Below are positions 1-7,478 of a stretch of 32,558 bases of DNA, piece by piece (the first letter of the stretch is position 1; every line of letters begins with the position of its first letter). The stretch is from Micrococcales bacterium. GTDB taxonomy: Bacteria; Actinomycetota; Actinomycetes; Actinomycetales; Microbacteriaceae. The DNA lies in assembly GCA_016212425.1 (NCBI GenBank), contig JACRGJ010000072.1, positions 1 through 32,558 on the forward strand. Reading direction: 5' to 3'. The notes beneath the pieces were generated by a model that was not told the DNA's origin, searched no databases, and saw only the letters and a list, made by a program, of their open reading frames with translations. The translations under genes and the position numbers were made by a program.

Positions 1-1
1 A

Positions 2-80
2 CATGGGGGTCCTCTCGGCGAACGCGGCGCCGGATGCGCGCGGTGCCGTCAGGCTAGGGACGGACGGCGGATGCGGTCAA
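2..80 (-). promoter_or_regulatory. Predicted sigma-70-type promoter, reading out of the left edge
   Basis: On the minus strand TTGACC (80-75) is followed after 18 bases by TAGCCT (56-51), a good match to an actinobacterial housekeeping promoter. Downstream there is a GAGAGGA ribosome-binding-like stretch (about 16-10) and an ATG at 4-2 at the very edge. This suggests a minus-strand gene starting at 4 whose body lies outside the window. The -35 box lies inside a short inverted repeat (GCGGT at 73-77, ACCGC at 86-90), which could be regulatory. The gene itself cannot be seen, so this is inference from the promoter and RBS only. Confidence 0.45.
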
Positions 81-129
81 CGGGAACCGCAATGCGGCGT
101 AATCCGCGGCATCCCGACGGAGCGCGGGC

Positions 130-1296
130 CTAGCGCCGGCGCGATCCGGTGGGGTCGACGCGGGATGCGCCGCCCGGCCGCGAGTCGACGGCGCGGAAGA
201 TCCAGCGCGGCTTCGGCTCGATCAGCGGGCGGAACACCTTCCGGATGAAGGGGCTGGAGAGGAAGACGGCGATCGCCACCGATCCGACCAGCACCGAGAT
301 CAGCCAGAGCACGGACTCCTTCTGGTCGCCGAGCACCCCGGACTCGCGGACCGGATAGAGCACGAACGAGTGCAGCAGGTACACGTACAACGTGGCCGTG
401 CCGAAGCCGGTGAACCAGGTCAGCCTCCGCGGGATCAGGGCGAAGAAGGCGGCGATCAGCGCGACCGAGAGCACGATGAGGCCGAGCCGGAGCGGTCCGG
501 CCCACCATTGCTGCTCGGCGAGACTCTCGAACGAGTCGTCGTAGAAGAACCAGAGGTGCAGCTGGAACCTCTTGAAGTCCGCCCCCCAGACGACCGCGAC
601 GGCGAACCAGGCGCCGAACAGCCCCAACGCCGCAGCGCGGGCGGGCCAGACGATCCTCGCGGGTGCCTTCTGCCAGCGGCTCATGAGCTTCCCGCCGCGC
701 AGCTGCCAGCCCATGACGAAGAACGGCAGCAGCCCGATCGCCCGGGAGAGCGAGAACGTCGAGTCCACGTTGGAGGCGTAGCCGATCCCGAGCGAGAAGA
801 TGATCGACCACAGGAGCGGCCAGCGCAGCAGGGCGAGGTAGGGCAGGACCAGGCGGAAGAACGCCAGAGCGAGCAGGAACCAGAGGGTCCAGTGCGGCTC
901 GGTGAGGTTGACGGCCCTCTTCCCCTCCACCAGGAACTGCACCAGCGACCAGATCGCCTGCATGACGATGTAGGGCACCACGAGGTCGGTGAGCACGCGC
1001 CGCATCTGCTTCACGCCCGGTGGATCGGCCGTGCAGAAGTAGCCGCTGATCACCGCGAAGGCCGGCATGTGGAAGGCGTAGATGAATACGTAGACGGAGT
1101 AGGCCGCATTCGAGTCGGCGGTCAGCCGCTGAACGGCATGCCCCATGACGACGAGCACGACGGCGAGGAAGCGGCCGTTGTCCCAGAAGGGCACCCGCGC
1201 CTTCGGCGCTCGCGGAGCGGCAGCGCGATCACGGGTCGCCGCCGCGGACCCGGACCCGGACGCCGCCGGGTCGGAGCGCTGGTCGGTCGCCGTCAT
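130..1296 (-). CDS. Integral-membrane acyltransferase family 3 protein (fucose-4-O-acetylase-like)
   Basis: Predicted multi-pass membrane O-acyltransferase of 388 residues. After a polar, Ala/Ser-rich N-terminus (about 1-33) comes the family signature PFWDNGRFLAVVLVVMGH with the conserved His near residue 53. About ten hydrophobic segments follow, with the HMPAFAVISGYF motif in the first third. The length is normal for the family. These proteins move acetyl or other acyl groups onto sugars of surface polymers; the substrate here cannot be read from sequence. I chose ATG at 1296: a TAGGCT -10 box (1311-1306) would start the mRNA near 1299, so the alternative GTG at 1305 would be outside the transcript. 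It is a single-gene unit, divergent from the SDR gene. The family call is solid and the substrate is unknown. Confidence 0.85.
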   Translation of the reverse strand: MTATDQRSDPAASGSGSAAATRDRAAAPRAPKARVPFWDNGRFLAVVLVVMGHAVQRLTADSNAAYSVYVFIYAFHMPAFAVISGYFCTADPPGVKQMRRVLTDLVVPYIVMQAIWSLVQFLVEGKRAVNLTEPHWTLWFLLALAFFRLVLPYLALLRWPLLWSIIFSLGIGYASNVDSTFSLSRAIGLLPFFVMGWQLRGGKLMSRWQKAPARIVWPARAAALGLFGAWFAVAVVWGADFKRFQLHLWFFYDDSFESLAEQQWWAGPLRLGLIVLSVALIAAFFALIPRRLTWFTGFGTATLYVYLLHSFVLYPVRESGVLGDQKESVLWLISVLVGSVAIAVFLSSPFIRKVFRPLIEPKPRWIFRAVDSRPGGASRVDPTGSRRR

Positions 1297-1311
1297 GGTG
1301 CGCACAGCCTA
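1297..1311 (-). promoter_or_regulatory. -10 box of the acyltransferase gene, nearly leaderless
   Basis: TAGGCT (1311-1306, minus strand) lies nine bases before the ATG at 1296. With the usual 6-7 base distance from -10 to transcript start, the mRNA would carry a leader of only about three bases. No clear -35 is visible. Confidence 0.45.
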
Positions 1312-1342
1312 TGCGGGCGCCCGAGCAGCTCGGCCGAAGCCC

Positions 1343-1354
1343 TAGCGTGGTGGG
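1343..1354 (+). promoter_or_regulatory. -10 box placing the SDR gene on a leaderless mRNA
   Basis: TAGCGT (1343-1348) is followed by exactly six bases and the GTG start at 1355. No Shine-Dalgarno sequence is needed in such an arrangement. One of nine identical TANNNT-N6-start arrangements in this window. Confidence 0.55.
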
Positions 1355-2134
1355 GTGACGACGGGACAGCGCGGGACCGCGGTGGTGACGGGAGCGAGCT
1401 CCGGGATCGGGGAGGCGACCGCGCGGCTCCTCGCCGCGCACAGCTGGCGGGTGGTCGGCGTCGCGCGTCGCGCCGACCGGCTGCGCGCGCTCGAGACCGA
1501 GGCGGGCATCCGCTGCGTCGTCGCCGACTTGACGACGGAGGAGGGCGTCGCGGCCGTGCGGGACGCGATCGGCGAGGGGAGCCTGGATGCCCTCGTCAAC
1601 AACGCGGGCGGCGCCTTCGGACTCGCCACGGTCGAGGAGAGCGACGTCGCCGACTGGCGTGCCATGTTCGAGATCAACGTCATCGCCACGAAGCAGCTGG
1701 TGTCGGCGCTGCTCCCGGCGCTCCGACGCGGCGCGGCGATCGCCGGCAACGCCGACATCGTGGGGGTCACCTCGATCGCCGGGCACATCGCCTACGAGGG
1801 CGGCGGCGGCTACAACGCCGCGAAGTTCGCCCAGCACGCGCTGCTGCTCGCTCTCCGCCTCGAGCTCGCGGGGGAACCGCTGCGCGTGATCGAGATCGCG
1901 CCCGGGATGGTGAAGACCGACTTCTCGCTGGTGCGCTTCGGCGGCGACGCCGAGCGAGCGGATGCCGTCTACGCGGGCGTCGAGCATCCGCTGACCGCCG
2001 CCGACGTCGCCGAGGCGATCGTGCACGCGCTGGAGCTCCCGGGGCACGTCGACCTCGACCTGGTGACCATCAAGCCGGTCGCGCAGGCGGCACCGCACAA
2101 GGTCGTGCGCGGGCCGCTGACCCCGAAGGCCTGA
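1355..2134 (+). CDS. SDR-family NAD(P)-dependent oxidoreductase
   Basis: Short-chain dehydrogenase/reductase of 259 residues, the classical length. It has the nucleotide-binding TGASSGIGEA near residues 12-21, NNAGG near 86-90, a catalytic Ser in GVTSIAGH and the catalytic YNAAK (Tyr and Lys four apart). The acidic/basic pattern after beta-2 (VARRADR) suggests NADP rather than NAD. It resembles the YdfG/serine-dehydrogenase-like group (NADP-dependent 3-hydroxy acid dehydrogenases), but the substrate is not certain. The GTG start is fixed by the -10 box six bases upstream and by the N-terminus of the fold. The gene stands alone between two minus-strand genes. Its last codons are the first unit of an 18-bp tandem repeat. 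Confidence 0.9.
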   Translation: MTTGQRGTAVVTGASSGIGEATARLLAAHSWRVVGVARRADRLRALETEAGIRCVVADLTTEEGVAAVRDAIGEGSLDALVNNAGGAFGLATVEESDVADWRAMFEINVIATKQLVSALLPALRRGAAIAGNADIVGVTSIAGHIAYEGGGGYNAAKFAQHALLLALRLELAGEPLRVIEIAPGMVKTDFSLVRFGGDAERADAVYAGVEHPLTAADVAEAIVHALELPGHVDLDLVTIKPVAQAAPHKVVRGPLTPKA

Positions 2135-2184
2135 CTGATCCGGAAGGCATGACTGACTCCGAGGGACTGACTGACCCCGAGGGC
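2117..2184. repeat. Degenerate 18-bp tandem repeat overlapping the SDR stop codon
   Basis: Three full units follow each other: CTGACTGATCCGGAAGGC (2131-2148), ATGACTGACTCCGAGGGA (2149-2166) and CTGACTGACCCCGAGGGC (2167-2184). A partial unit (2117-2130) forms the last codons of the SDR gene and is followed by its TGA. The array fills most of the 68-bp gap between this gene and the convergent PPOX gene. It looks like slippage or duplication of the gene's own 3' end. No hairpin or U-run typical of a terminator is evident. Confidence 0.8.
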
Positions 2185-2202
2185 CGGATGCCGCGCGGGC
2201 GC

Positions 2203-2601
2203 CTATCGCGCCGTGATGCGCAGCACGACGCGGTCGCCGCGACTGCGGAGGAGCCGGGACTCCACTCCCATGATCGCGGTGAACTGCAGGCCGTACTTGG
2301 CTGTGAAGATCCGATGCAGGCGCTCGCCGCTCTCTTCGTCGCGGAGGATCGCGGCCACGCCGGAGGCGACCGGGGCATCCGGCTCGACCTTCCCCCGCCG
2401 CGTCGAGGGCCGCAGCTGTACCCGGGGATCGTTGCGCAGCCGCTTCACCTTGCCGGTGCCGTCGTTGGTCGTCACGATCAGCGCGTCGCCGTCACGGGCG
2501 ACCCAGACCGTGGTCGGGACGCCGTCGCCGTTCTTGCGGAAGGTGGTGAGCGACACGAACGACTCGTCGCCCAGGTCGAGCAGATCGATCTCGGGGCCCA
2601 T
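2203..2601 (-). CDS. PPOX-class F420-type flavin/deazaflavin oxidoreductase (Rv2061-like)
   Basis: Small split-beta-barrel protein of 132 residues. The order LLDLGDESFVSLTTFRKNG, VWVARDGDALIV, GTGKVKRLRNDPRV (phosphate-binding patch) is that of the actinobacterial PPOX subfamily of Rv2061 type, whose members bind F420 or flavin and act on unknown substrates. Length is normal. ATG at 2601 is set by TACGGT (2613-2608) six bases upstream, so the mRNA is probably leaderless. The open frame continues upstream far beyond this, but that part is low-complexity Arg/Pro-rich and lies opposite the next gene. The family is confident; the cofactor is inferred from the family. Confidence 0.85.
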   Translation of the reverse strand: MGPEIDLLDLGDESFVSLTTFRKNGDGVPTTVWVARDGDALIVTTNDGTGKVKRLRNDPRVQLRPSTRRGKVEPDAPVASGVAAILRDEESGERLHRIFTAKYGLQFTAIMGVESRLLRSRGDRVVLRITAR

Positions 2602-2613
2602 GCCCCTACCGTA
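2602..2613 (-). promoter_or_regulatory. -10 box placing the PPOX gene on a leaderless mRNA
   Basis: Minus-strand TACGGT (2613-2608), then AGGGGC, then ATG at 2601: the TANNNT-N6-start arrangement. Confidence 0.55.
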
Positions 2614-2673
2614 TGTCGGGCCCGCGCCCGGGCCGACCGGCGGGGGCGTGCGGACGGGTCCTCCCCCCGGCGC

Positions 2674-2685
2674 TAGCGTGGCGAG
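2674..2685 (+). promoter_or_regulatory. -10 box placing the phosphoribosyltransferase gene on a leaderless mRNA
   Basis: TAGCGT (2674-2679), six bases, then GTG at 2686. No Shine-Dalgarno sequence with normal spacing is visible. Confidence 0.55.
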
Positions 2686-3192
2686 GTGACGGACGAGGCC
2701 CGCGAGACTCTGACCTGGACGGCGTACGGCGAGGCGGCGCGCGAGCTCGCGACGACCATCGCGGCCGACGGCTGGGTGCCGGACGCGATCGTCGCGATCG
2801 CCCGCGGGGGGCTGCCGCTCGCCGGCAGCCTCGCGTACGCCCTCGACGTGAAACCACTGGGGAGCCTCAACGTGGAGTTCATGACGGGGGTCGGCACGCA
2901 CCTGCCGGATCCGGTGGTGCTGCCCCCGCTGCTCGACCGCGCCTCCCTGGCGGGACGGAGGGTGCTGCTCGTCGACGACGTCTCCGATTCGGGGCGGACC
3001 CTCGCGCTGGTGCTGGAGCTGCTGCGCTCGGTCGCGGGCGAGGTGCGCACCGTGTGCCTCTACACGAAGCCGGGCACCGTGCACGAGCCGCACTATTCGT
3101 GGCGGCGCACGGACCGCTGGATCCTCTTCCCGTGGAGCGCGGACGGGCCGGTTGCCGGGGCGCGCAGCGGCGTGGCTACGGTGGAGCGGTGA
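2686..3192 (+). CDS. Phosphoribosyltransferase-domain protein
   Basis: Type I phosphoribosyltransferase fold, 168 residues. The PRPP-binding signature RVLLVDDVSDSGRT lies near residues 92-105, and the earlier VAIARGGLPLAG (37-48) is the PPi/loop-I region. C-terminal WILFPW is common in the xanthine/hypoxanthine (gpt-like) group, so a purine-type acceptor is possible. The family also contains proteins of unknown substrate, so I do not give a symbol. GTG at 2686 has a -10 box six bases upstream. The stop overlaps the start of the next gene by four bases (GTGA), implying a two-gene unit. Confidence 0.85.
   Translation: MTDEARETLTWTAYGEAARELATTIAADGWVPDAIVAIARGGLPLAGSLAYALDVKPLGSLNVEFMTGVGTHLPDPVVLPPLLDRASLAGRRVLLVDDVSDSGRTLALVLELLRSVAGEVRTVCLYTKPGTVHEPHYSWRRTDRWILFPWSADGPVAGARSGVATVER
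3177..3188 (+). promoter_or_regulatory. -10-like box six bases before the S51-like gene, inside the upstream gene
   Basis: TACGGT (3177-3182), six bases, then GTG at 3189. It lies in the last codons of the phosphoribosyltransferase gene. If active, the downstream gene would also have its own leaderless transcript besides being coupled to the upstream gene. Confidence 0.4.
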
Positions 3193-3908
3193 GCATCCAT
3201 CTCGTCGGCGGCGGCTGGTCGCCCGAGGCGGCGGCGGACGTCTACGGCCCCTTCCTGGCCGAGGCGGCGGCACGCGCGGCGGGCAGCGGGCGCCGGGTCC
3301 CGCGGATCGGCGTGCTGCTGCACGGCACCGATGCGGAGGCGCGGCAGGCGCACGAGCGCTCCCCGGCGGCGCTCGCCCGCGCCGGCGCGGCCGAGCCGGT
3401 GGTCGCGCGAGCCGGCGACGGCGACACCTTCCCCTCGAGCGCGCTCTCGGATGTCGACGGACTGCTCGTGGGCGGCGGCCCGACACCGGAGTACCACCGT
3501 GCGCTCGAGCCGCTCTACGACGAGATCCGCCTCCTGGTGGCGGACGGCCTTCCGTACCTCGGCTTCTCGGCCGGATCGATGATCGCCGCGGAACGGGCGA
3601 TCATCGGGGGCTGGCGGATCGACGGGATCCCCGTCGCGCCCGAGGAGACGGCGGAGGACCTCGACGAGGTCCGCATCGTCGAGGGACTCGGCCTCGTCGA
3701 CCTCGCCATCGACGTGCACGCGGCGCAGTGGGGCACGCTCTCGCGCCTCGTCGCGGCGGTCGAGGCGGGTCTGGTGCCCGGCGGGGTCGCGATCGACGAG
3801 GACACCGCCCTGATCGTGGGGCAGGACCTCCGGGTCGCCGGCGCGGGCAACGTGTGGCAGGTCGTCGAGGGCCCCGACGGCGTCATGGTCGGCACCCTCG
3901 CCGCCTGA
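3189..3908 (+). CDS. Peptidase S51-like / class I glutamine-amidotransferase-like protein
   Basis: Predicted 239-residue protein of the dipeptidase E/cyanophycinase fold. The nucleophile elbow GFSAGS puts a likely catalytic Ser at residue 127 and a His lies in IDVHAAQWG near 177. GLLVGGGPTPEY near 91-102 is the glycine-rich strand that precedes the active site in this family. These are serine hydrolases that act on Asp-containing dipeptides or related peptides; actual substrate unknown. GTG overlaps the TGA of the phosphoribosyltransferase gene by four bases, so translation is probably coupled. The pairing does not by itself reveal a pathway. Confidence 0.8.
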   Translation: MSIHLVGGGWSPEAAADVYGPFLAEAAARAAGSGRRVPRIGVLLHGTDAEARQAHERSPAALARAGAAEPVVARAGDGDTFPSSALSDVDGLLVGGGPTPEYHRALEPLYDEIRLLVADGLPYLGFSAGSMIAAERAIIGGWRIDGIPVAPEETAEDLDEVRIVEGLGLVDLAIDVHAAQWGTLSRLVAAVEAGLVPGGVAIDEDTALIVGQDLRVAGAGNVWQVVEGPDGVMVGTLAA

Positions 3909-3923
3909 TCGGCGGAGCCCCGG

Positions 3924-4640
3924 ATGACCGCCCCCCCGTTCACGAGCGTCGTCGACCCCGGGTGGGCGCGCGCCCTGGCTCCTGTGGCCGGGAACATCGC
4001 CGCGATCGGGGACTTCCTCCGCGCCGAGACCGACGCGGGTCGGGGCTACCTGCCCGCGGGCGAGCACGTGCTCCGTGCGTTCGCGCGGCCCTTCGACGAG
4101 GTCCGCGTGCTCATCGTCGGGCAGGATCCGTACCCCACCCCCGGTCACGCCATCGGCCTCTCCTTCGCGGTCGGACGCGAGGTGCGCCCGATCCCCCGGA
4201 GCCTGGCCAACATCTACCGGGAGCTGCGCGACGACCTCGGCATCCCGACCCCGGAGCACGGCGACCTCTCGGCGTGGGCCGAGCAGGGCGTCCTGCTGCT
4301 CAATCGCTCGCTCACCGTGCGCCCGGGCGCCCCGGGATCGCACCGCGGGCGCGGCTGGGAGACCGTCACCGAGTGCGCGATCCGCGCCCTCGTCGCCCGA
4401 GACGCGCCGCTCGTCGCGATCCTCTGGGGCCGGGATGCCGCGAATCTGCAGCCGCTCCTCGGCGCGACGCCCGTCATCCGCTCCGCCCATCCGAGCCCGC
4501 TCTCCGCCCGGGGAGGCTTCTTCGGATCCCGTCCGTTCAGCCGCGCCAACGACGCGCTCGCGGATCAGGGCGCGTCGCCGGTGGACTGGGCCATTGCGGA
4601 GGACGCTGCGGACGGACACCGCGGACGCCCGCGCGCCTAG
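3924..4640 (+). CDS. ung: Uracil-DNA glycosylase, family 1
   Basis: Removes uracil from DNA as the first step of base-excision repair, 238 residues. The water-activating loop [11 protein letters not shown] places Asp68 and His75 as in family-1 enzymes. The C-terminal [18 protein letters not shown] carries the catalytic His and minor-groove loop, and LLLNRSLTV is the uracil-recognition strand with its Asn. Full length. ATG at 3924 has GGAG about eight bases upstream and lies 15 bases after the S51-like gene, so it may be the third gene of that unit. High-GC genomes have a heavy load of cytosine deamination; nothing unusual is seen in the enzyme. Confidence 0.97.
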   Translation: MTAPPFTSVVDPGWARALAPVAGNIAAIGDFLRAETDAGRGYLPAGEHVLRAFARPFDEVRVLIVGQDPYPTPGHAIGLSFAVGREVRPIPRSLANIYRELRDDLGIPTPEHGDLSAWAEQGVLLLNRSLTVRPGAPGSHRGRGWETVTECAIRALVARDAPLVAILWGRDAANLQPLLGATPVIRSAHPSPLSARGGFFGSRPFSRANDALADQGASPVDWAIAEDAADGHRGRPRA

Positions 4641-4649
4641 GCTGACGGG
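4638..4649 (+). promoter_or_regulatory. -10 box placing the GNAT gene on a leaderless mRNA
   Basis: TAGGCT (4638-4643) overlaps the stop codon of ung, and GTG at 4650 follows after six bases. This predicts a new transcript for the GNAT-amidase pair. Confidence 0.55.
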
Positions 4650-5243
4650 GTGCTGGAGGAGGAGTACAACCCACCCCGGCAGCTGCCGCGCCACCTGCGG
4701 GCCGCGTCCGCCCCGGAACCGGCGTTCGCCTACTCGATCCGGTCGGGGACCGCCGCCGACATCCCGGACATGCTCGAGATCTACAACCACTACGTCGCCA
4801 ACTCCACGGTCACCTTCGACGAGGACCCCTTGACGCTGCGGGAGATGCGGCAGAGATTCGCGGCGGCGCAGAAGCTCGGGCACCCGTGGCTCGTGGCTGA
4901 GACCCCCTCGCACCAGGTCATCGGCTACGCCTACGTGACGCCGTGGCGGCAGCGGGCCGCCTACCGCCACACCGTGGAGGACTCGATCTACCTCCGCCCG
5001 GCCTCCACCGGCAAGGGACTCGGCACCGCACTGCTCGGCGCGCTGGTCGAGGCCAGCAGGGAGGCGGGCATCAGGGAGATCATCGCCGTGATCGCCGACC
5101 GCGGCGCGGAGGGGTCGATCCGCATCCACGAGCGGTTCGGCTTCCAGAACATCGGGCACATGGGCAAGGTCGGCTACAAGTTCGGCCGCTACCTCGGCAC
5201 CGTCCTCCTGCAGCTCTCCCTCAAACGCGCGCGCCGCGGCTGA
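4650..5243 (+). CDS. GNAT N-acetyltransferase, phosphinothricin-acetyltransferase (PAT)-like
   Basis: Acetyl-CoA-dependent N-acetyltransferase of 197 residues. After about 29 polar N-terminal residues the fold begins (YSIRSGTAADIPDMLEIYNHYV). TVTFDEDP and IGYAYVTPWRQRAAYRHTVEDSIYL match the PAT/YncA group, and the acetyl-CoA loop is STGKGLGTALL. Enzymes of this group acetylate phosphinothricin, methionine sulfone or similar amino acids; the native substrate is unknown. The C-terminus (GKVGYKFGRYLGTVLLQL) is typical. GTG is set by the -10 box six bases upstream. The stop shares one base with the amidase start (TGATG), so the two are coupled. Confidence 0.88.
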   Translation: MLEEEYNPPRQLPRHLRAASAPEPAFAYSIRSGTAADIPDMLEIYNHYVANSTVTFDEDPLTLREMRQRFAAAQKLGHPWLVAETPSHQVIGYAYVTPWRQRAAYRHTVEDSIYLRPASTGKGLGTALLGALVEASREAGIREIIAVIADRGAEGSIRIHERFGFQNIGHMGKVGYKFGRYLGTVLLQLSLKRARRG

Positions 5244-6655
5244 TGGAGCTGCACGAGCTGACGGCGCTCGAGCAGCTGGACGGGCTGCGCCGCGGACACA
5301 TCAGCCCGCTCGAGCTGGTGGAGCACTATCTCGCGCGCATCGCCGAGCGGGACGCCGACCTCGGCGCCTTCGTCACGGTGACACCGGATGCCGCCCGCGC
5401 TCGCGCCGCCGTGGTCGAATCGGCACCATCCCGCGCCGCGGCGCTGTGGGGGCTGCCGTCGGCCGACAAGGACCTCGTCGCCCGCGCCGGCGTGCGCACG
5501 ATGTACGGTTCCCGCGCCTTCGCCAACGTCGTGCCCGAGGCATCCGACGAGCTCGTCGAGGTGCTCGACGAGGCGGGCGCAATCAGCCTCGGCAAGACGA
5601 ACACGCCGGAGTTCGGTCTCGCCAGCTACACGGAGTCGCTCGTGGCGCCCCCCGCGCGCACCCCGTGGGACATCCGCCTCGGGGCAGGCGGCTCCAGCGG
5701 CGGCGCGGCGGTCGCGGTCGCGGCGGGGCTGCTGCCCGCGGCGGTCGGCTCCGACGGCGGGGGCAGCATCCGCATCCCCGCCGCCGCCACCGGGCTCGTC
5801 GGACTGAAGCCCTCGCGCGGGCGCATCCCCTCCGGTGCGGGATTCGGCAGCCTGGCCGGACTGGTCGTCCCCGGCACGCTGGCGCGGACGGTGGCGGATG
5901 CGGCGCTGCTGCTGGATGCGCTCATCGAGGGCCACCGCTACGCCTACGCCACCCGCGCGCCCGGCTGGGACGGCGGCGCGTACCTGAACGCCGCGGTCCG
6001 GGGCGAGGGGCGTTTCCAGGTCGGGGTGTGCATCTGGTCGCCGTGGGCGGAGAGCTTCGAGATCGAGCTCGGCGCCGCCGCCCGCGCCGCGCTCGAGCTC
6101 GCCGCCCGGGAGCTGGATGCGCTGGGCCACGGCCTCGAGGAGGTGGCGCCCGCACCGGAGCCGGGGTACGCGGCCGCGTTCCGCGCCGTGTGGCAGGCCG
6201 GCGCCGGGCAGGTGCCGCTGGAGGACGGCGCCGTCGCGCGGCTCGAGCCGCTCACGCGCTGGCTCGTCGGCGTCGGACGCGCGCTGCCGGCATCCGAGCT
6301 CGCCCGCGCGCTGGCCTGGCTGACGGCCTTCGAGCGCCGGGTGATCGAGGTGTTCGCGCCGTTCGATGCGGTGCTGATGCCGGCGATGGCGATGACGCCG
6401 CGGCCGGTGGGCTGGTACGACGCCGAGGACGGCGAGCGCAACTTCGCCCAGCAGGTGCGCTACACGCCGTGGACGAGCTTCGTCAACGTGGTGGGGCTGC
6501 CGGCCATCTCCCTGCCGGTGCACCAGACCGCGGAGGGTCTGCCGATGGCGGTCCAGCTCGTCGGCCGCCCGGGCGGGGAGGACGTGCTGCTCGCGCTCGG
6601 CGCGCAGCTCGAGCGGCGCCTCGGGTGGCAGCGCCGGCACCCGCCGGGCTGGTGA
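5243..6655 (+). CDS. Amidase-signature-family hydrolase
   Basis: Amidase of 470 residues, the usual length. The Ser-cisSer-Lys triad is complete: Lys76 in PSADKDLV, cis-Ser in GAGGSSGGAA (about 151) and nucleophile Ser175 in GSDGGGSIRIPA. LVGLKPSRGRIP follows as in the family. It is not GatA: the C-terminal part lacks the GatCAB-type features and no gatB or gatC is nearby, so it probably hydrolyses a small amide. The start ATG overlaps the stop of the GNAT gene by one base, indicating co-translation. It ends in a hairpin shared with the convergent SDR gene. Confidence 0.9.
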   Translation: MELHELTALEQLDGLRRGHISPLELVEHYLARIAERDADLGAFVTVTPDAARARAAVVESAPSRAAALWGLPSADKDLVARAGVRTMYGSRAFANVVPEASDELVEVLDEAGAISLGKTNTPEFGLASYTESLVAPPARTPWDIRLGAGGSSGGAAVAVAAGLLPAAVGSDGGGSIRIPAAATGLVGLKPSRGRIPSGAGFGSLAGLVVPGTLARTVADAALLLDALIEGHRYAYATRAPGWDGGAYLNAAVRGEGRFQVGVCIWSPWAESFEIELGAAARAALELAARELDALGHGLEEVAPAPEPGYAAAFRAVWQAGAGQVPLEDGAVARLEPLTRWLVGVGRALPASELARALAWLTAFERRVIEVFAPFDAVLMPAMAMTPRPVGWYDAEDGERNFAQQVRYTPWTSFVNVVGLPAISLPVHQTAEGLPMAVQLVGRPGGEDVLLALGAQLERRLGWQRRHPPGW

Positions 6656-6659
6656 GCCG

Positions 6660-6680
6660 CCGCGCTGAGCGCTCGCGCGG
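6660..6680. terminator. GC-rich hairpin between convergent genes
   Basis: CCGCGC (6660-6665) and GCGCGG (6675-6680) form a six-base-pair perfect stem with a nine-base loop in the 25-bp gap between the amidase and the minus-strand SDR gene. There is no U-run on either side, so termination may be Rho-assisted. Position and symmetry suggest a bidirectional end. Confidence 0.35.
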
Positions 6681-7478
6681 TCAGCGGATGCCCGCCGCCT
6701 GCAGCTCGAGGGCGTCCCAGAGCTTCGCGCATTCCGCGTCGTCCCGCGCCTGCGCGGCCAGCGCACCGTTCGGGCTCATCCCGTCGAAATAGGTGCCCGC
6801 CGGCACGCCCGGGTTCTCGGCCGTCGCGAGGAAGACGAGCGGTGCCGCGCCCTCCTCCGGCGTCTTCGCGACCCGGGCGACCACCCCGGTGAACGGCGAG
6901 TCGTGCAGGTTCGCGAAGCGCGTCGCGATGAAGCCGGGATGGAACGAGTACGAGTCGACCCCGGTGCGGCGGGAGAACTCGCGGCCGAGCATCGCATCCG
7001 CCCGCTTCGAGGCCCCGTAGGCGGGCCAGCCGCCCGCCCAGAGCAGCCCGATGCGGCTCGGATTCCCGTGGTGGATCCGGCCGCTGCGGTTGGCGACGCT
7101 GGAGGTGAAGATCACCCGGCCGCCCTGCAGCGCCGGGAGCCGTTCCGCGCTGAGCACGAACGGGGCCAGCACGTTCGCCTCCCAGGTCAGCTCCACGCCG
7201 TCGTCGGTGGTGATCCGTTTCCGGTTGAAGGCGCCGGCGTTGTTGGCCAGCACGTCGATGCGCTCGTACCGGTGCCGCAGCTCGGCGGCCAGCCGGCGGA
7301 CGTCGGCCAGGCTCGAGAAGTCGGCGGTGAAGGAGGCGCCGCCCACCCTCTCGGCCACCTCCGCGGTCCGCTCGGGGTTCCGGCCGACGACGACCACCTC
7401 GTGTCCCTGGGCTCCCAGCTCGAGGGCGGCGGCGCGCCCGACGCCCGAACTGGCCCCGGTGATGACGATGGTGCTCAT
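6681..7478 (-). CDS. SDR-family oxidoreductase (retinol-dehydrogenase/WWOX-like)
   Basis: Short-chain dehydrogenase of 265 residues with TGASSGVGRAA near the N-terminus, VGRNPERT after beta-2 (suggesting NADP), VLANNAGAF, a Ser in IFTSSVAN and the catalytic YGASKRAD. The arrangement with a late YHPGF-like motif (YSFHPGFIATRF) resembles retinol-dehydrogenase or protochlorophyllide-reductase-like SDRs; bacterial members have mostly unknown substrates. ATG at 7478 overlaps the stop of the upstream flavoprotein gene by four bases (ATGA), so the two form an operon. A longer open frame exists but would lie wholly inside that gene. Confidence 0.88.
   Translation of the reverse strand: MSTIVITGASSGVGRAAALELGAQGHEVVVVGRNPERTAEVAERVGGASFTADFSSLADVRRLAAELRHRYERIDVLANNAGAFNRKRITTDDGVELTWEANVLAPFVLSAERLPALQGGRVIFTSSVANRSGRIHHGNPSRIGLLWAGGWPAYGASKRADAMLGREFSRRTGVDSYSFHPGFIATRFANLHDSPFTGVVARVAKTPEEGAAPLVFLATAENPGVPAGTYFDGMSPNGALAAQARDDAECAKLWDALELQAAGIR

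Noticed and set aside
3-248. Small plus-strand open frame at the left edge
   Set aside because: Low-complexity Arg/Gly sequence that overlaps the end of the acyltransferase gene and runs against a better minus-strand promoter.
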